A stretch of DNA of 64,000 nucleotides from Enoplosus armatus (lineage: Eukaryota; Chordata; Actinopteri; Centrarchiformes; Enoplosidae): the NCBI RefSeq assembly GCF_043641665.1, contig NC_092200.1, forward strand, positions 6,729,694 to 6,793,693. The letters are read 5' to 3'. The number at the start of each line of letters is the position of its first letter. Within the stretch, counting starts at the first letter, position 1. The translations under genes were made by a program, and so were the position numbers. Shown here one piece after another: positions 11,001 through 24,044 of this stretch. The notes under the pieces were generated by a model, which was not told the DNA's origin, made no database searches, and saw only the letters and a list, made by a program, of their open reading frames with translations.

Positions 11001-14000
11001 AAGAGAGGCCAATTCCTCCTTGAGCTTCTCAGGTATGTCAAGATTATCCATGATCTCATCAATAATATTTTTATCAGTGCCACAGTCTGTTTTAGGACTA
11101 GCCTCGGTTACGAGTTCTTGCTCTGAATCATTTGGTGTTGAGCTGCGACTCTTGCATTTGTCGCTGAGTTCCTGAAAGCCCTTCCAACTTTGCAGGAGCT
11201 GCTTCGAAGCTGACTGCTGTAAATCTGACAAACTAACTTTTAACTTGTGGGAATCCTCAATGCTGGCAATTTCTCTGAGAGAATCAATCATTTTTAAAGC
11301 CTCGGCACAGCTGACATTGTTTGCATTCAGCTCATCCATATTTAGGTTAGTTATGCCTTCCTTTAGGGTCATGACAGACAAGAAAGCAAGGAGAGCTTTA
11401 GATGATGAGCCAAACGTAGATGCCACATGAGAGGAGAAGTCAGGCAGGCTGTTGGACTTTTCCAGACATGATGGACGTTTGTTCTGTGTGATTTGCCTAA
11501 TTGACTTTATTGAGTAGCAAATCTCCTCAAGCACTGGCTTCATGTTTGGCTGATTTGCAATGTTTAATGGCTGTGGCGTTATTTGTGTTTCTGTCTTTTC
11601 TTGATCTGCTGTTATAAAGTCATCTGTCTTGTTCACCTCATCACTCTGATCAGCTTCCAGGGGCATGAGAGTGTTACAAGTTAGTGTTTTGTCCAGTTCA
11701 GCTGCTGTTTTTGACTGTGGTGTTTGGTTACCTTTTCTTTCAGATGATGTTTTCCTTTGTGCCTTATTTCTTGGCTCTGATGCATTGTCTGAGGTGAGGT
11801 TTCTGGAAAGCAGCTTTCTACTTGACTTGTGTCTGACAGGTGGCGACACCATGTCAAGAGACTGAGAATATGGAGACGGTCTCTTTTGCAATTTAGGTTT
11901 ATAAAGCTTTCTCTCGGTGGAGGGGCTAGCATTTGGTGTTGCATGTTTTCGTATTCCAATATTTGGCGACATAGTTTTATCTGGAGGGTGGTTATGTAAT
12001 GATGATATTTTTGGAGAGTTATGAGGAAGTTCAGAAGAGAATTTCTTGGTTTGGGATCTTCTCTCTGGAGATGGACTGCTCATAAGTTTCACTTTTTTCA
12101 CCAAGGGTTTAGGTGATGATGCCTCTTTTTGAGTTAAAAGTGGTGTTTTATTTGTTTTTGTCTCCTTAAATGGATGATCACTTGGTGTTGGGGCCTCACT
12201 TGATGAAACATTGGTTGATGACGTTCTTTCTTCAGATGTTAAACTACTAGGAGATGTAGAAGTACAACATGGAGTACTTTTCAAATCTAAGATGCTGTTT
12301 GATTGCTGTCTCTCTTCTGGTGGGGTTTCACTTAGTTGTTGTGTCCCTGTTGAACAGATGCCGTTTGGCAGCACATTATCACCCACTATGTCGATGGGAG
12401 TAGATGATGTGGTTGTCTCTGAAGTGGCATCACTGCATAAAGTATATTTATCCAGACAAGCCTTTCTGAGAGACATTTTCCTGTCAAGAGACAGATTACT
12501 GACCAAAGGGGCCCTTTTAATAGATGGAGTTCTTGGTAATGGTGCTTCCCCCAGCGTGGAAGGAATGTCAGTCTGAATTGATGTTTTCATTTCCATTGTG
12601 TAGTCGGTAGGTGATATGGCCTTGTCAGATGTAGGACTGATGGATAATGGATTATTATCTGACATTTGACTGCTTGCTGATGAAAGCCTGTATAATGGGC
12701 TGCTTGCCACTGAGGCTACATCCACCGAGCAATGTTCAGTGTTTGATAGCTCTGAATTTTCAGCAGGTGGAGGTGGTGGTAGTGGTAGCTCCATTGAAAG
12801 CGTATTGGAAGGTGTTGCATTTTGAAGTGAGATTTTGATTGCACTTGATTTATATTCCTCTTCACTGCCTAATGGCATTTCTGTTGAGGTTGGTGGAATC
12901 ATTTCAGAACAGTTATGATTCGAAAGAGGCCTTATGTCTTCTATACTCTTCTGAGCTAAACTATTGTACTTTTCTGTGCTTGTATGACTTTGGACGATTT
13001 GCTGATTGACTGTGGTTTTCTCCATTGATGGACTTGATGATTTGTTTTCAAAGGACTTGATTCTTTGTCTGACAGAAGCTCCTTGCACATTCTCAGGCAG
13101 TAGGTCCATTTTGAGAGTTTGACATGTTTGTTTTTCTGTTGTCTCCTCCAAATATTTTACCTCCTCTGCCACAATCAAGCCATTCTCATTTTCAGTCTCC
13201 AGAGACCTGCCATTTTCTGTTTGTACAAGAGTAACAGCTTCTGCTTTTAACGTTTTACTTCCCTCATCTGGGGGGTTAAGATTGGCTTTCTCCAGCCAAT
13301 TTTCCACATATTCATTAGTAACAGAGCTGGAGGAGTTAAAAGCAGGCAGTGACATGCTTTGGCTTACATTATGGGACTCGTTTGCGTTCTTTTCCTCCTG
13401 ATGCATTGATGTCTGCCGTGTCAGTGTTCCCCGTGGTTGGTATACTTCATTGGGAGCAATATTCAGTCTGCTTTTTTCAAAAGAAACCGTCTCGCTCATG
13501 TTTTCTTCGAATTCTGATGGTATATTTGGGTCTTTTAGTATGTCATCCGACTGTTGTGAGCTCTTGGTTGTAACACCCTCGTCTCCATTTTGTGTTGGTC
13601 CCTTTCTAGGCTTCATCATGCTTTTTGCTGATTTTGATTTACTCCCATAAATCTTCTTGATGAACCCAGCACTGGAGAAAGTTTTCACTTTCTTATGTTT
13701 CTCAGTTGCTTCTGCAGAATTTTCTTTTTGTCTTTTCCCTGGTGACATAAGCCGACGAACGCGTTTGTTGATCACTTTGGGTTTCGAGGATACCCTCTTA
13801 TCTTTATTGACCTCTCTTTGTTGGGGCTTGTCTTTACCTTTAGTGGGCTTTGGGAATCGCTGTTGCACATTTGCTGCTTGAATTGCACCAGTCTTCAGTG
13901 AGGGCAAGGTTAAATCAGATGTTACTGACATGCTCTCAGCTCTCCAGATGCTAATGGACTCAGAAGCTGTTGATGGTCTCCAGAGTTCGGGTTCAAACTC

Positions 14001-16881
14001 AATATTGGAGGAGAGCTGTCCAGTGTCTGAGGTAGCTGGCCTGCAAAAAGGAATCCCAGGAGCAGACATACTCTGTGCACAAAGGTTTGCAAGGAAATTG
14101 TCCTGGTAGGTCTGCTGTTCATATATATGTAAGACAGTTTCAGTGACATCCTCTCCGCTGGATTCAATCTGTAGGATTTCAGTCATCCCTGCTGATTTGA
14201 ATCTGGATACATTTCTGCTGTTTATATTGGCATCCACAGAGCCAAGTCTTCTAGGTTTGGGCACTGGTCTAGTGCTACTCTGTTTAACCATGCAGTACTG
14301 TTCTGTCATGGCTCCATCTTCTGTCTGCTCTCTGTAGGAGTAAGAACCAACCATCCCTTCCTGAATCCCCTCTGCCATCACAGATTTTATGCTCTCCATA
14401 GAGGCTTGCTTCTTTCTAATTAGCTTGTGCCCTGGTGTAGGAGCTCTCCTAGGGGACACCACGTCCATCTGTACTTTGATATTATCCTCTTCATTACTAC
14501 TTTCGCTGAAAGCTCCACTGCCCAGCGATGGAGGATCATCATCATCATTGTTATCCTCAGTTTTGTCCTTGTTGATGGTGTCGATGGAGGCGGCAGGACT
14601 TTGTAAATCCAGTGAGTTTGATTTTAGTGAGCCGATCTCCTCCTCTGCTTCATGCTCCGGTAAACAGGTCGCATTAAGCTGATTGGCTACACTTGAGCGT
14701 GTCAGAGTGGTCGTCCAATGGATGGTTTCCTCTTCCTTAATTGTCAGCCGCACCCTCATCTCCACTGTCATGCTACCATCTTGGTTCACTCGAAAGGACT
14801 TCTCAATGTCGTCCTCTGTGGGCAGCAAGCATTCCTGCACTCCAGCTCCATCATCAAGGCAGATGCCACCCTCCGTTTCACCTACTGACTCCAGTATACT
14901 GGGGTTACTGGGTAGGTCGCATGAACCTTCTGCGATGGAGTTATGAATCTGATTCACGATGTACCTCTCAGATGAGGGGGAGAAATTCCTTGACTTTGAA
15001 GTATATGATTGTGACTTCTTTTTGCCTTTTCAGTCAGTCAAAAGAGCCAATCAGGTACAAAAAATGTTAATGTTGAAAAATGATAAAGAAATGTCCAAAG
15101 ATTTCAAGCAAGGATTGAAGAGGAAACCCAGCATGAAAGAAGAAGAAAGAGAGAAAAAAAAGAAAAGTTAGGAAAATAGTACAACAATTCACAGCTCATG
15201 AAGAACAATAGCCGACAGCCTTGTAGACAGCGTATCTAGGCCATCTACGGTATTATGTGTAATGCCATTGCCTCAGCACTTTCCCAATCTTCATCCCATG
15301 AGAGCAGGTAGATTACTACAGACACACTGTGTGTGTCATACGGTCCATTGATGACAAATAAATTAAACAAAACGATCGCATAGAGATCCATCAAAAAAAC
15401 AGACTCTTAGTTAAACTTACGGTTTAAAGCCTTTAGTCGTCTCAGACCCATTCGATTGGTAGGCAGCATTGTTGGAGCTGGTGATTTCTGTGCATTGTAG
15501 TTTGCAGGCCTGAATGGCTCCCTGCCTGCAGCCACTACAGTACCAGAGCACAATATCAAGCCTGGAAGACCATCCACCTGCAGCAGACGGAAAAATAAAA
15601 AGATTTGTCACTCTAATGGCATATGAGTGTTAGCACTAGGTAGAATAGAAAAGAAATGATTAAACCTGAATCTACATATGTTAGGGGGTGATATAATTGC
15701 AATTTACATGCATATATATGTATGAAATTTAAATTAAATGTGTTATTTGTTAAAATGGTACATTGCAATACCAGCAGGCTCTGAATTTACAATAGATCCT
15801 TGACCCAAAGCCTTACAGTGCAGTATCCCAGAATGCCTTTCTACGTATTAGGGTGAGTAGCTAAAGGAGCTTAGCACTTTCTCTCCTCAGGTGACGGTTG
15901 TTTACAGGCCAAGTCTAGGCAAGTTCTTTATGGGTCAATAATGTTACTACCAAAACCTAAAACTTGTTACAAAAATATAAAACAATATAAACCATTATGT
16001 AATAATATGATCATGGTTTTGAGGCTATACTTGAGTGTGCTTTTAGATTTCAGATTGGGCCGAAATAACTTTGTTTTTCAGTTAATCTGTACAACAGGCT
16101 TTCAGTTTTCTTAGATTTCTTGGCATTTAAGGAAAGGTTTAGTGAATACATGAGGGTGCTCTCTTTTAGTAAGTTGTCAAGATATAGTCCTTGTAAAATC
16201 CTTCTTAGAAATGAATTGTGTTGTATTGACACTCACACGTCTGCCATCAGGTGTGTGTAATTTCACCACATGGAACTGAATCAGCTCTGAAATATATTCC
16301 AGGATGGACTCAAAAGTGGGTGTAGTCCTCTTGTTAATCACCACAGTGTGATTTACAGTGGGGTCACCATTGTGAAAAACCAGTAGCCTCCTTGGTGTGC
16401 GCACAACCACCGGCTCCTTCTTGTGGATGTTCCGGCCGGGGAAAAACCTGGCCTGCTGCACGGTTCGACGACGGGAACTAACAGGCCTGGCGTGGTACCA
16501 GGGCGGCAGCTTCTTCCTGGCCAGTGCAAGGTTGATAGGTTTTACCTTACGGCTGTCAGAGCAGATGTAGGATTTCCCATCCTCCAGTTCGTCCAAAGTA
16601 CAGATTGCATGAACCCCCCGAGGAGTGGTGATGTTCCTCACCCCAAACGGCAGGGGAACTTTTTTAGAAAGACTGTCCAGGAGCGCATCAAATGTTTTGA
16701 AGGTGCGGTTGTTGATGACCATGCGCAGACCATTGAACTGAGGATCTCCACTTTTGTAGAAGCAGACCCGCTTTGATAGGATAGGGTCGATGATGCTTGG
16801 GTGGCGTAGGGTGCCAAAGGTGTGCCCACTCCCCTCTGACTGGTCAGGGAGGATCCTCCGAAACCCCGTCTCATTCATCAT
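8061..16881 (-). CDS. rp1: RP1, retinitis pigmentosa 1 / axonemal microtubule-associated protein
   Basis: Photoreceptor protein that binds axonemal microtubules of the connecting cilium and outer segment and is needed to stack discs; truncations of human RP1 cause retinitis pigmentosa. Coding exons (minus strand): 16881-16237, 15577-15421, 15025-8061. Splice phases agree (0, then 1), giving 2588 residues against 2156 in human. Doublecortin domain 1 is about residues 37-118 (KRVCFYKSGDPQF, PLPFGVRNITTPRG); domain 2 is about 164-244 and is completed by exon 3 (LILCSGTVVAAGREPF). Exon 4 holds DDIEKSFRVNQDGSMTVEM, KEEETIHWTTT, GFVRRTIERLYGKKD and NGRWLLRENTLI, all matching RP1 and not just a generic doublecortin protein. 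Most of exon 4 is Ser/Glu-rich and probably disordered. The start chosen is the first of two ATGs (16881 and 16878), just before DCX1; the frame is open upstream but shows no conserved sequence. The protein stops at CGQNCPIL, earlier than human. Confidence 0.95.
9430..10450 (-). repeat. rp1: Glu/Ser-rich degenerate repeats inside rp1 exon 4
   Basis: The segment encodes recurring acidic units: SEEEQPEVECKEL occurs twice (near 9930-9970 and 10095-10140), with weaker relatives such as DEEPEVGCEEI near 10290-10330 and VEQPKVEDEHI near 9515-9555. Spacing is irregular, roughly 40-60 residues, so this is an old and diverged duplication array, not a microsatellite. Confidence 0.6.
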
Positions 16882-16891
16882 CGCTGATTGG

Positions 16892-18027
16892 CTGGAATGT
16901 TCTGTGTGATATACGGTACAATTAATGGTGAGACAATGATGTTTTTGATTCCTCAGTAGAAAAGCTTCCTCCAGCAAATCAATGGTGAGGAGCAACCAAA
17001 AGGTTTCCCAATGTGTGCTTCGACACATTACACATTACACATTTTCACAGTAGTTTTGTCCAATTTTATAAATATATAAAGAAAAGGGTTTAATTGCTGT
17101 AATAAATAATCGTGAGAAGAATAAAACATGGTTTGTTCATGGTTTAGCAAAAGAGACATGTGCTTGTCATAGGACTTGTGCAATTGGGTCAACACACAAA
17201 CATAACGCCATGTTTGAGACAACTTAAATCATGTGTAAACAGCTGAATGACATCTTGCAAACATATGTTGTTTACTTCGGACGACTGTGGCCATCAGGTA
17301 ACATGACCTGCTTCTGGGAAACCTGCCACGTGAATGGCATCCTCAATTATTTGATTACCTGGATTTGACAACACAGTAGAGCACTTAACAAGTGATACAG
17401 AAATGTTGTCAGATTACTCTCATTTACCAGTGTTTACTGCGTCCAGTATTTCTTTTAGCATAATTATTGGGGTATGAGAATAATTTTATAGCACATTCCA
17501 GCATTATGCCTTTAATATAGAATAATATCAAGAGTGTATAAACAATTATTCAACAATTAAAAAAGGTATATAATATATGAAAAGAGAAACTCTATGTTGT
17601 ATCACAGAACTAATACTAATACTTAAAATCAATCAATCAAAACTTTTTAAACGTTGAATTATTTCACATGAACAATATATAAACTGATTTAAGTGTGATA
17701 AACATTTGGGGTATTTAATTTTAAAGTTGATAAAAGGCATTTTAGATATATTATTTAGTATTAGTAGTTAGCAGTTAGTTGTAGTATCAGTATTGGTATT
17801 ATTTATTAATAGACCAATAAACATTAGATTTTTTTTTATATCCGGTACAAAATATTTGTAGTAATTGTTGGTAACAAAACCAAAACAAAACAAGATCAGG
17901 TTAAAATGTATGATCATGGCATTTCTAATGCTGCAAGTGTAACGCATAACTACAGATTATAACTGGAGGCGGTAAACAAATTAAACACAGTGAACAAATA
18001 AACAAAAACTGCAGGATTTCAAAGTGA
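16892..18027 (-). other. Probable rp1 intron 1 / upstream region, AT-rich
   Basis: Very AT-rich, with no coding sequence. If the candidate first exon is right, this is its intron; otherwise it is the rp1 promoter-proximal region. Confidence 0.35.
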
Positions 18028-18033
18028 ACTCAC

Positions 18034-18290
18034 CTACGCATGCATCATGAAATTCCCAATGGTTTTGAAAGGATCCATGAAATGTTATTCCGTGCTCTAC
18101 ATGATGACTGCTGTTGAACTAACTGCACATCGACGGTTTATTTCGGGAGACACCATCATGGTTAATTTGCTTAATCTTTGCTCAAAGTTAATCTCCACTG
18201 CAAGTGCAATGCTTGGAAATCCTCTTCACAAAGGTGTGTGACACAGATGCATGTAGAGCTGTCAAAGCAGGGCGAAGAGGTGGACTAAGG
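18034..18290 (-). other. rp1: Candidate noncoding first exon of rp1
   Basis: On the minus strand TAG|GTGAGT forms a near-perfect 5' splice site, with the exon ending at 18034. It could join the acceptor ATTCCAG|CC at 16892, ten bases before the rp1 start. The exon would contain a short upstream ORF (ATG ATG CAT GCG TAG) right at its end. The 5' border is a guess and no TATA box is obvious. Speculative. Confidence 0.3.
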
Positions 18291-18299
18291 ACCTGAGGT

Positions 18300-21060
18300 T
18301 TATTAGTTATGTTTTATATGTTATTTAGGCCTCAAACACATTTGTATAGAAGTTTTTCCCCTGAGAATATATTGTCAATGAGCTATTTTTTGCTAAACCA
18401 CAAAAAAAACGTAAACAAAAAAATCCCCCCAAATCTGATTATTTTCCGAAATTTAATGAGACATTGAGATACAAGAGCAAAATAAAAAATGTAAGACAAC
18501 AAAGGGAATTAATATTAAACATATTAACATAACTTTTGAAATTGAGACCAGTTACAATACAGTATAACAAACCATCTTTTAAGGTTTTTGTACTTGTGTT
18601 TTGCTGTTATTTGAGACGTAAATAAGAGCACGACGCTGCACCTGCAGAAAGTTATGTGAACTAAAGCGGAGAGCAAGGTTTCCCCCACCATTGGCAGCAG
18701 ATGGTAAGTTGGTGACCAGTTGTACCTCTGGATAATAAACCTCTTTAGATAATAAGGATTAAGGAGCTGTACGTTCGCAGGACCCTTAGAGAAGAGCACT
18801 TGTTTTCAATGAACATTCACCTTAATACCTTTAAATAGCGAGAAATCAGATTGATTATCAGTTAATACGTTATGTCAGAAATTAGTTTTGTTTTTGGGGG
18901 GATTTGTTTTGTGCCCTGTGTGACCTGAACACATACAGTACATGTTGGTATAAAATAAGAAATTTAAAAATAGCATGGACATTCCTTTAATAGCACACAT
19001 AGAGACTTCCACAAAAATACTCATTCAAATACAATTAAGTTTCGAAGGGTAGTGGAGTTCAGTAGATTAGGTTGAATCGTATTACTGGGGGGTATTAGCC
19101 GGTCATGTATATGCTTAACCATGAACTATCACGAGTTGCATAACAGTTACTAAAACTGAGTCTATTTCTGTAGTGAAAGGGATTAGTCGACAAGGGATAA
19201 CTTCATTCCACAGTAAACCTGGGGCTGAAGTTAAGGAATCAAAGGAATATACGAAAGTTATCAGGTTTCTAGCTCAGTATAAAAGGATAAAGTGATGACA
19301 CTCTATCATACTGTTTAGTTTACTGCTGTAAAAATATCTCAGGTGTGTATGAAAGAGACGATATGTGCTGTAGGAAAGAATTCCTGCTGAGCCCGACCAG
19401 ACAGAGATTCAGGAATGCCACAGGAGGCTCCCATGTGCCTAGCCCATGACCTGTTCCCAAAACAACAACGGGCTCAAAAATGTGAAAAATCCTTCAAAGG
19501 AAGTTGGGGGGGACAATGGAGGAAGCCCTTAGAGTAAACAGGTAGGCCTGAAGCCTGCATGCCCCTCATTCCAGCCCTCTACTCCAGAGATAAGAGACAA
19601 GCAAACGTTGAAACCAAGTGGGTAAAAACGACTGGTCACACTGATACAGCAGCACAGATCCTGCCAAACATACCCGAATCAGACTGAGAATAGGCCTGAG
19701 CTGAAGCTGTGCACTCAAAGTAGCATGACAGGTAATAGCAACAAATGTCTGAAGCTCCATTTGTCACATAACCCTCCACGTCACGAACCAGCTGGTGATA
19801 TGAATACTGTTATTTTTCCTTCACATGATTGCACGTGAAATCACACGCCGCAATGACAGAGATATCTGTCTCTGCGTTCCGGGTGTATTGTCACCCCTGC
19901 CATGCTCTATTTTTAAGTCCTTGCGCCTATACTGCAACTAATTGGCGCCAAGTTAGATTCAAACCTATGCTGTTAATGGGAAAAAATGTGTGATATGTTT
20001 TGGCCCTTGTCCCCTTTCTATATTTGGCCCAGCGTCCTCTATGCAGCTGCTCCTCCAGATCTGTCTGCTTGTGTTCCCATCAAACACCTCTCTTCAGTCT
20101 GCATATATTGCCTCAATTCGAGAAGCAAAGACTCTCAGCCAGCTTCAGTCAGCTCATGCTTAAAAGGGCAGAAATACATTGGTGGCTACACAGTAAATAA
20201 CAGAAGTTTGCTCTCATGTTGTGCCACGTTTAGCCTCTGTAGTGTCATTTGAAATAAAATGCCCGGCTCGTTTTGTAGCCCTCGTAAGAACTGGTTAAAA
20301 TGCCAAGCATTGCAGCTGTCAGGAATTCAATTATAAGTGATACAGCTGCACTGTGACCAACAGCAGTTTTAAACATTCACTTCAATTAAAGGCAAGGCAG
20401 CTGATCCTGCAAATATGATCTCTTTTAAACGCATCTTGCACCACAAATCACACTATTCTTCTAGAATCTTTTTAAAAATATGCTATAATGTTGATAAATT
20501 CCATTTTCCCTTTGAGGGCAATTTAATGTGAGCTGAAAAAATGTGGCTTGGCAGACATTGAGCCAAAAATGTGCTTACTATTCAAAATTCCAGTCAAGTT
20601 ACATGATGTTACATCTTTTTTCCCCTCTTCACTTCCAGTGGAATTCCCAGGTTTTGAATGAATCCCTGCCAAACAGGACTCATAAGGTCACACCACCGCC
20701 TGTCCCCTCCCCTCCAAAACCCCTCACACAGCAGTCAGAGGTCCCCACCCCATCCATTTTGAGCGCTGCGTATCAGCTGTGCCAAGCTTTTAATCTGCCT
20801 GGTGACATCCCAGTGTTTCCTGCATAGGACAGAGGGAGAGATAAGCACGCTCCTCTGTGCGGTAAATCACTCCGCACCCCCACTCGTTCACTGATATGGC
20901 CATTATTCAATATGGCTGCACTCAAACTGACCACCATTCTTGGTAATTACAATCAGAGGCATGGTGATTTTTTTCACATTATTTTCATTTTCTTAATCTT
21001 ATTCTCTTAACAGCATCTGCTTTAATTGTTCAATGGCAAACATAAAAAAAATGTTCGTGA
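18300..21060. other. Intergenic, upstream of rp1
   Basis: No gene recognised. GGATTA at 18756-18761 (TAATCC on the rp1 strand) fits a CRX/OTX core, as expected near a photoreceptor gene, but a six-base match proves little. A GC-richer block at 20640-20900 is open on the plus strand (20543-20827) without recognisable protein sequence and may be a conserved noncoding block. Confidence 0.35.
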
Positions 21061-21067
21061 TTGCCAA

Positions 21068-22200
21068 TGGTGGAAAGTAACTAAGCACATTTTGAAGTAT
21101 TGAAGTACCCCAAAGTACCCCTTTATACTTAATACCCTTAAAAGAGTACAATTCATCTGCAATCTAAGAAACAAGAACACAGAAACACTGATACAAAGAA
21201 AAGGCATTTACATTACACACAAGGTTAGCCATATTGGTAAGCCAGTGTAGCTGGATGCTATGTGGGTTATCCCTCTATTTACCAGCTAACCTTTAGCTTA
21301 ATGCTAACGTTAGCTAACTTTTTCTACCTGTTTCTACATTACTATGCTTACTATATGCTGCTTGAAATTTTCCGTTGACTGTTAACATTAGTTAGAAGGT
21401 TAACTAGCATTAATTAGCTAGCTAACAGTTAGCCTTGACTGACGTAACCGACACATTAGAGCATATTTCAATTCATGCACTAATCTCATGTTTAAACGCT
21501 CATACTAAAGAAACAGGGGTGGTTTAAGTGGAAGAGAAATACATGTATTTATATTTACTTCATAGGTTGTATGTTTTTAAGCAGCGTTTGCTGAATACAC
21601 CTAATTTTGCAATAACAATAACTTTGAGTGATGTTACATTATATAACATTAGTAAAGGGATAAACCACATAGTGCCAGCTTCACTGGCTAATATTAGCTA
21701 ACATTAACTGTAGCCTCTTAGCCTAACATTTGTTAGGTTAACTAAGTGACTAGCTAACAGTTAGCCTCAACTGACATATTAGAGTATAATTCATACACGG
21801 ATCTTTTTAATTTCTAGAGAACACTTGAGTATTGTCACTCTATGCTATCTCTACTTCACTGCATTTCAGAAGGAAATATATTAAACTTTTCGCTCCACTA
21901 CATTTGTTTGACATCTATAATTGCTGGTAATTTTTCTTACATTCAAATTTTCATCCAAAACCTTTTATCAGTTCATAAAACACAGTGCAGTTTTATAGAT
22001 AAAATTGCCATAACAGTATGTAAAGTAGTTTAAATTAGCACCAACACGGCTAAAACAGTAAAAGGCTGTGTACATGTTAATGCATCAGTAATAGTAATCA
22101 AATTATGTAATATGAATGGGGCCACTCTTTGCATAATGACCAATTTCATTTTTATCCTTTGAGTACATTTTGCTGCAAATACTTCCTTTTTCTTAAGCCA
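21068..22200. mobile_element. Dispersed teleost repeat of the 'GGTGGAAAGTAACTAAG' type, with internal duplication
   Basis: The left end reads TGGTGGAAAGTAACTAAGCA and continues into the 'gaagtacc' stretch; near 21850-21925 the sequence typical of the family resumes (CACTGCATTTCAGAAGGAAA, CTCCACTACATTTGTTTGAC); near 22155-22195 comes the 'gagtacattttgctgcaaatactt' type end. This repeat is very common in percomorph genomes; I do not know its formal family name. An AGCTAA-rich segment (about 21230-21830) interrupts it and contains a tandem duplication. Confidence 0.6.
21387..21813. repeat. Two diverged direct copies, offset 332 bp
   Basis: GCTAACAGTTAGCCT at 21421 recurs at 21753 with matching flanks (GGTTAACTA before; 'actgac..acattagag..attcat' after). 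Each copy is about 85-110 bp. Rich in the palindrome TTAGCTAA. Confidence 0.65.
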
Positions 22201-22390
22201 CATTTTGACACTTTTATGTGTAATGGACTATTTTTAGATTGTGATATCAATACATAAACTAGTCCAACTAGTCTGAGACTGCATTTATCTTTTGCTTTCC
22301 CTTTCTTTTAACCCTTGTTTTACCAGATTAGCCTCTGTGTATCTTCTTTTAGGATAGAGTCTTGGCCAAAATGGCAGCACAGTTTAAAGA

Positions 22391-22429
22391 CAATAAAAAC
22401 ACACAATAAAAACACACAATAAAAACACA
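22391..22429. repeat. 13-bp tandem repeat, three units
   Basis: CAATAAAAACACA is repeated three times head to tail, at 22391, 22404 and 22417. Confidence 0.85.
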
Positions 22430-23055
22430 GGAGTGAGACAATGTGGACTGAAAAAATAATTATGCGACGTAAACAAAGACAAAATACAATAGCAGATTAA
22501 AAACTGATGGTGCAAGTCAGTGTCTTTTGAACGCCTGCAGATTGTGAGGACAGTAAATCAACAACCAAGCCTCTCAACAGCAATATAAATACTGATATGC
22601 ACAGAATGTGGACTATTATTCTCCAGAGGGCAGTGGCAGGCAGGGTCCTCCTCACCAAAGGGCTCAATACCACATGGCTGTTAGCTTTGGAGGGCCCGGG
22701 CGGAGGGCCAGTCCGCTGACGGGACAACCTGGCTACTCGCGACTGAGATAGCAGCCCCGGGTGAGGAGTGATTTATCCGTCTGTGCTCGCATCAGACAAC
22801 CTTCCTCTGATTAAGGGTCAGTCACTAAGCGGCAGAGCTGAGTGGAGTGGAGAGGGCGAGACAGGCGGCCTCCCTGTGTGAGACACTGGCATCCTGACCG
22901 CCACACAAATGGACTTTCCAGACGCTGCGAACAGCACATGTACTGCACTGTGCCCCTACAATGAACACACACGTTTACCAGTGGGCATACACACAGGAAT
23001 GTGCACGTAGTCATTATTTCTCTTCTCTCTTTTATTCATATACACAGACTGACTT

Positions 23056-23090
<35 letters not shown>

Positions 23091-23094
23091 CACA
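23056..23094. repeat. (CA)n microsatellite
   Basis: About 19 CA dinucleotides with one G interruption near 23084. Confidence 0.95.
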
Positions 23095-23314
23095 AACCAG
23101 AGCCAAGATAAAGACTTATTGAGCTGGCCTTGACATTCGCTCAACCCGACAACAAAAGGATGTGGTGAATCTGAGTCGCCCACTGTTTGACTCGTCTCTG
23201 TGGGCTGTTAAAGATCAGTGTTCCTGATGTTCAGGGTTCACAAACAGGTTACTGCCTCCATCAATTTCAATGGTGATGGTCTCTATTGTGTACATATGCT
23301 GTAAGGCACTTGAG

Positions 23315-23425
23315 GTGAAAAGTACCCATGTTACTTTTTTATGTACTTATAGTTGTTTTTAAGTAAATTCTAACATGGGTACTTCTGTTAATACTTGAAT
23401 GAATTATTGTACTCACTACCCCTGA
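23315..23425. mobile_element. Fragment of the 'aagtac' dispersed repeat
   Basis: 'AAAGTACCCATGTTACTTTT' and an inverted counterpart 'TAACATGGGTACTTCTGTTA' about 45 bp later form a foldback, ending in 'attgtactcactacccctgat'. It resembles the ends of the element at 21068-22200. Confidence 0.45.
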
Positions 23426-24044
23426 TTAACCTGCTGTTATGGCCATATTAAGAAATCAATGAGGACGCTCTCGTAAAGAAAAGATGGACACTAGTTTGAG
23501 GAAGATCACAGAGTTTGGTTGGTAGGATGGATGCTCACAATCCAATTACGACATGAAAACGTATGTTGGTCCCATTCCTCAATTATTTTGAGAGCTGATT
23601 CGTGTTTTAGTTGCATCTGCCACCCCTCACACATTTAAGTATCTCACAGTTTCAGCTGTATAACACTGTACAAATGGTAAAAAAAAATGTGCCACAACCG
23701 CAGCTGCCATTTCACCTGATGTCCTGCGTTGGTTTGCTTTTCTTTAGTTTGTTGTTGTTGCTGTCTAAGCCACGATGGCCCGTTCACAATGACCATCACC
23801 ATGACTAAGTAGCTGTTGCTCTGAATCTACTTAACGACCTTCTACTTAACTAATATTTAAATCATGTACAATAAGTGTTTCTGCTTGATCAAGAAATTAA
23901 ACTTCTCTTTCCAGTTCAGCTATTGAATTGCGTATTGAACGAAACTCCACAAATAATATTGCTGTTGTGCTCAGAATTTACATTAAAAGTAACAAGGGAA
24001 TGGTTTGGATCTTGTTTCGTGGTACTTGCATGTACTACGAGACA

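Noticed and set aside
10725..14946. Many 60-120 codon open stretches on the plus strand opposite rp1 exon 4
   Set aside because: They are antisense shadows of a long, Ser/Glu-rich exon; no splice or domain support.
8061..14957. rp1 exon 4 read as a separate gene starting at GTG 14957
   Set aside because: The frame is open upstream to a phase-matched acceptor at 15025 and joins exon 3 cleanly (ALNR-KKKSQS); the GTG is internal.
16882..17028. In-frame upstream extension of rp1 exon 2 starting at 17028
   Set aside because: The added residues show no RP1 similarity, and human RP1 starts just before the first doublecortin domain, as does the ATG at 16881.
20543..20827. 94-codon plus-strand ORF, Pro/Ser-rich
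   Set aside because: No recognisable domain and no start or splice context; more likely noncoding.
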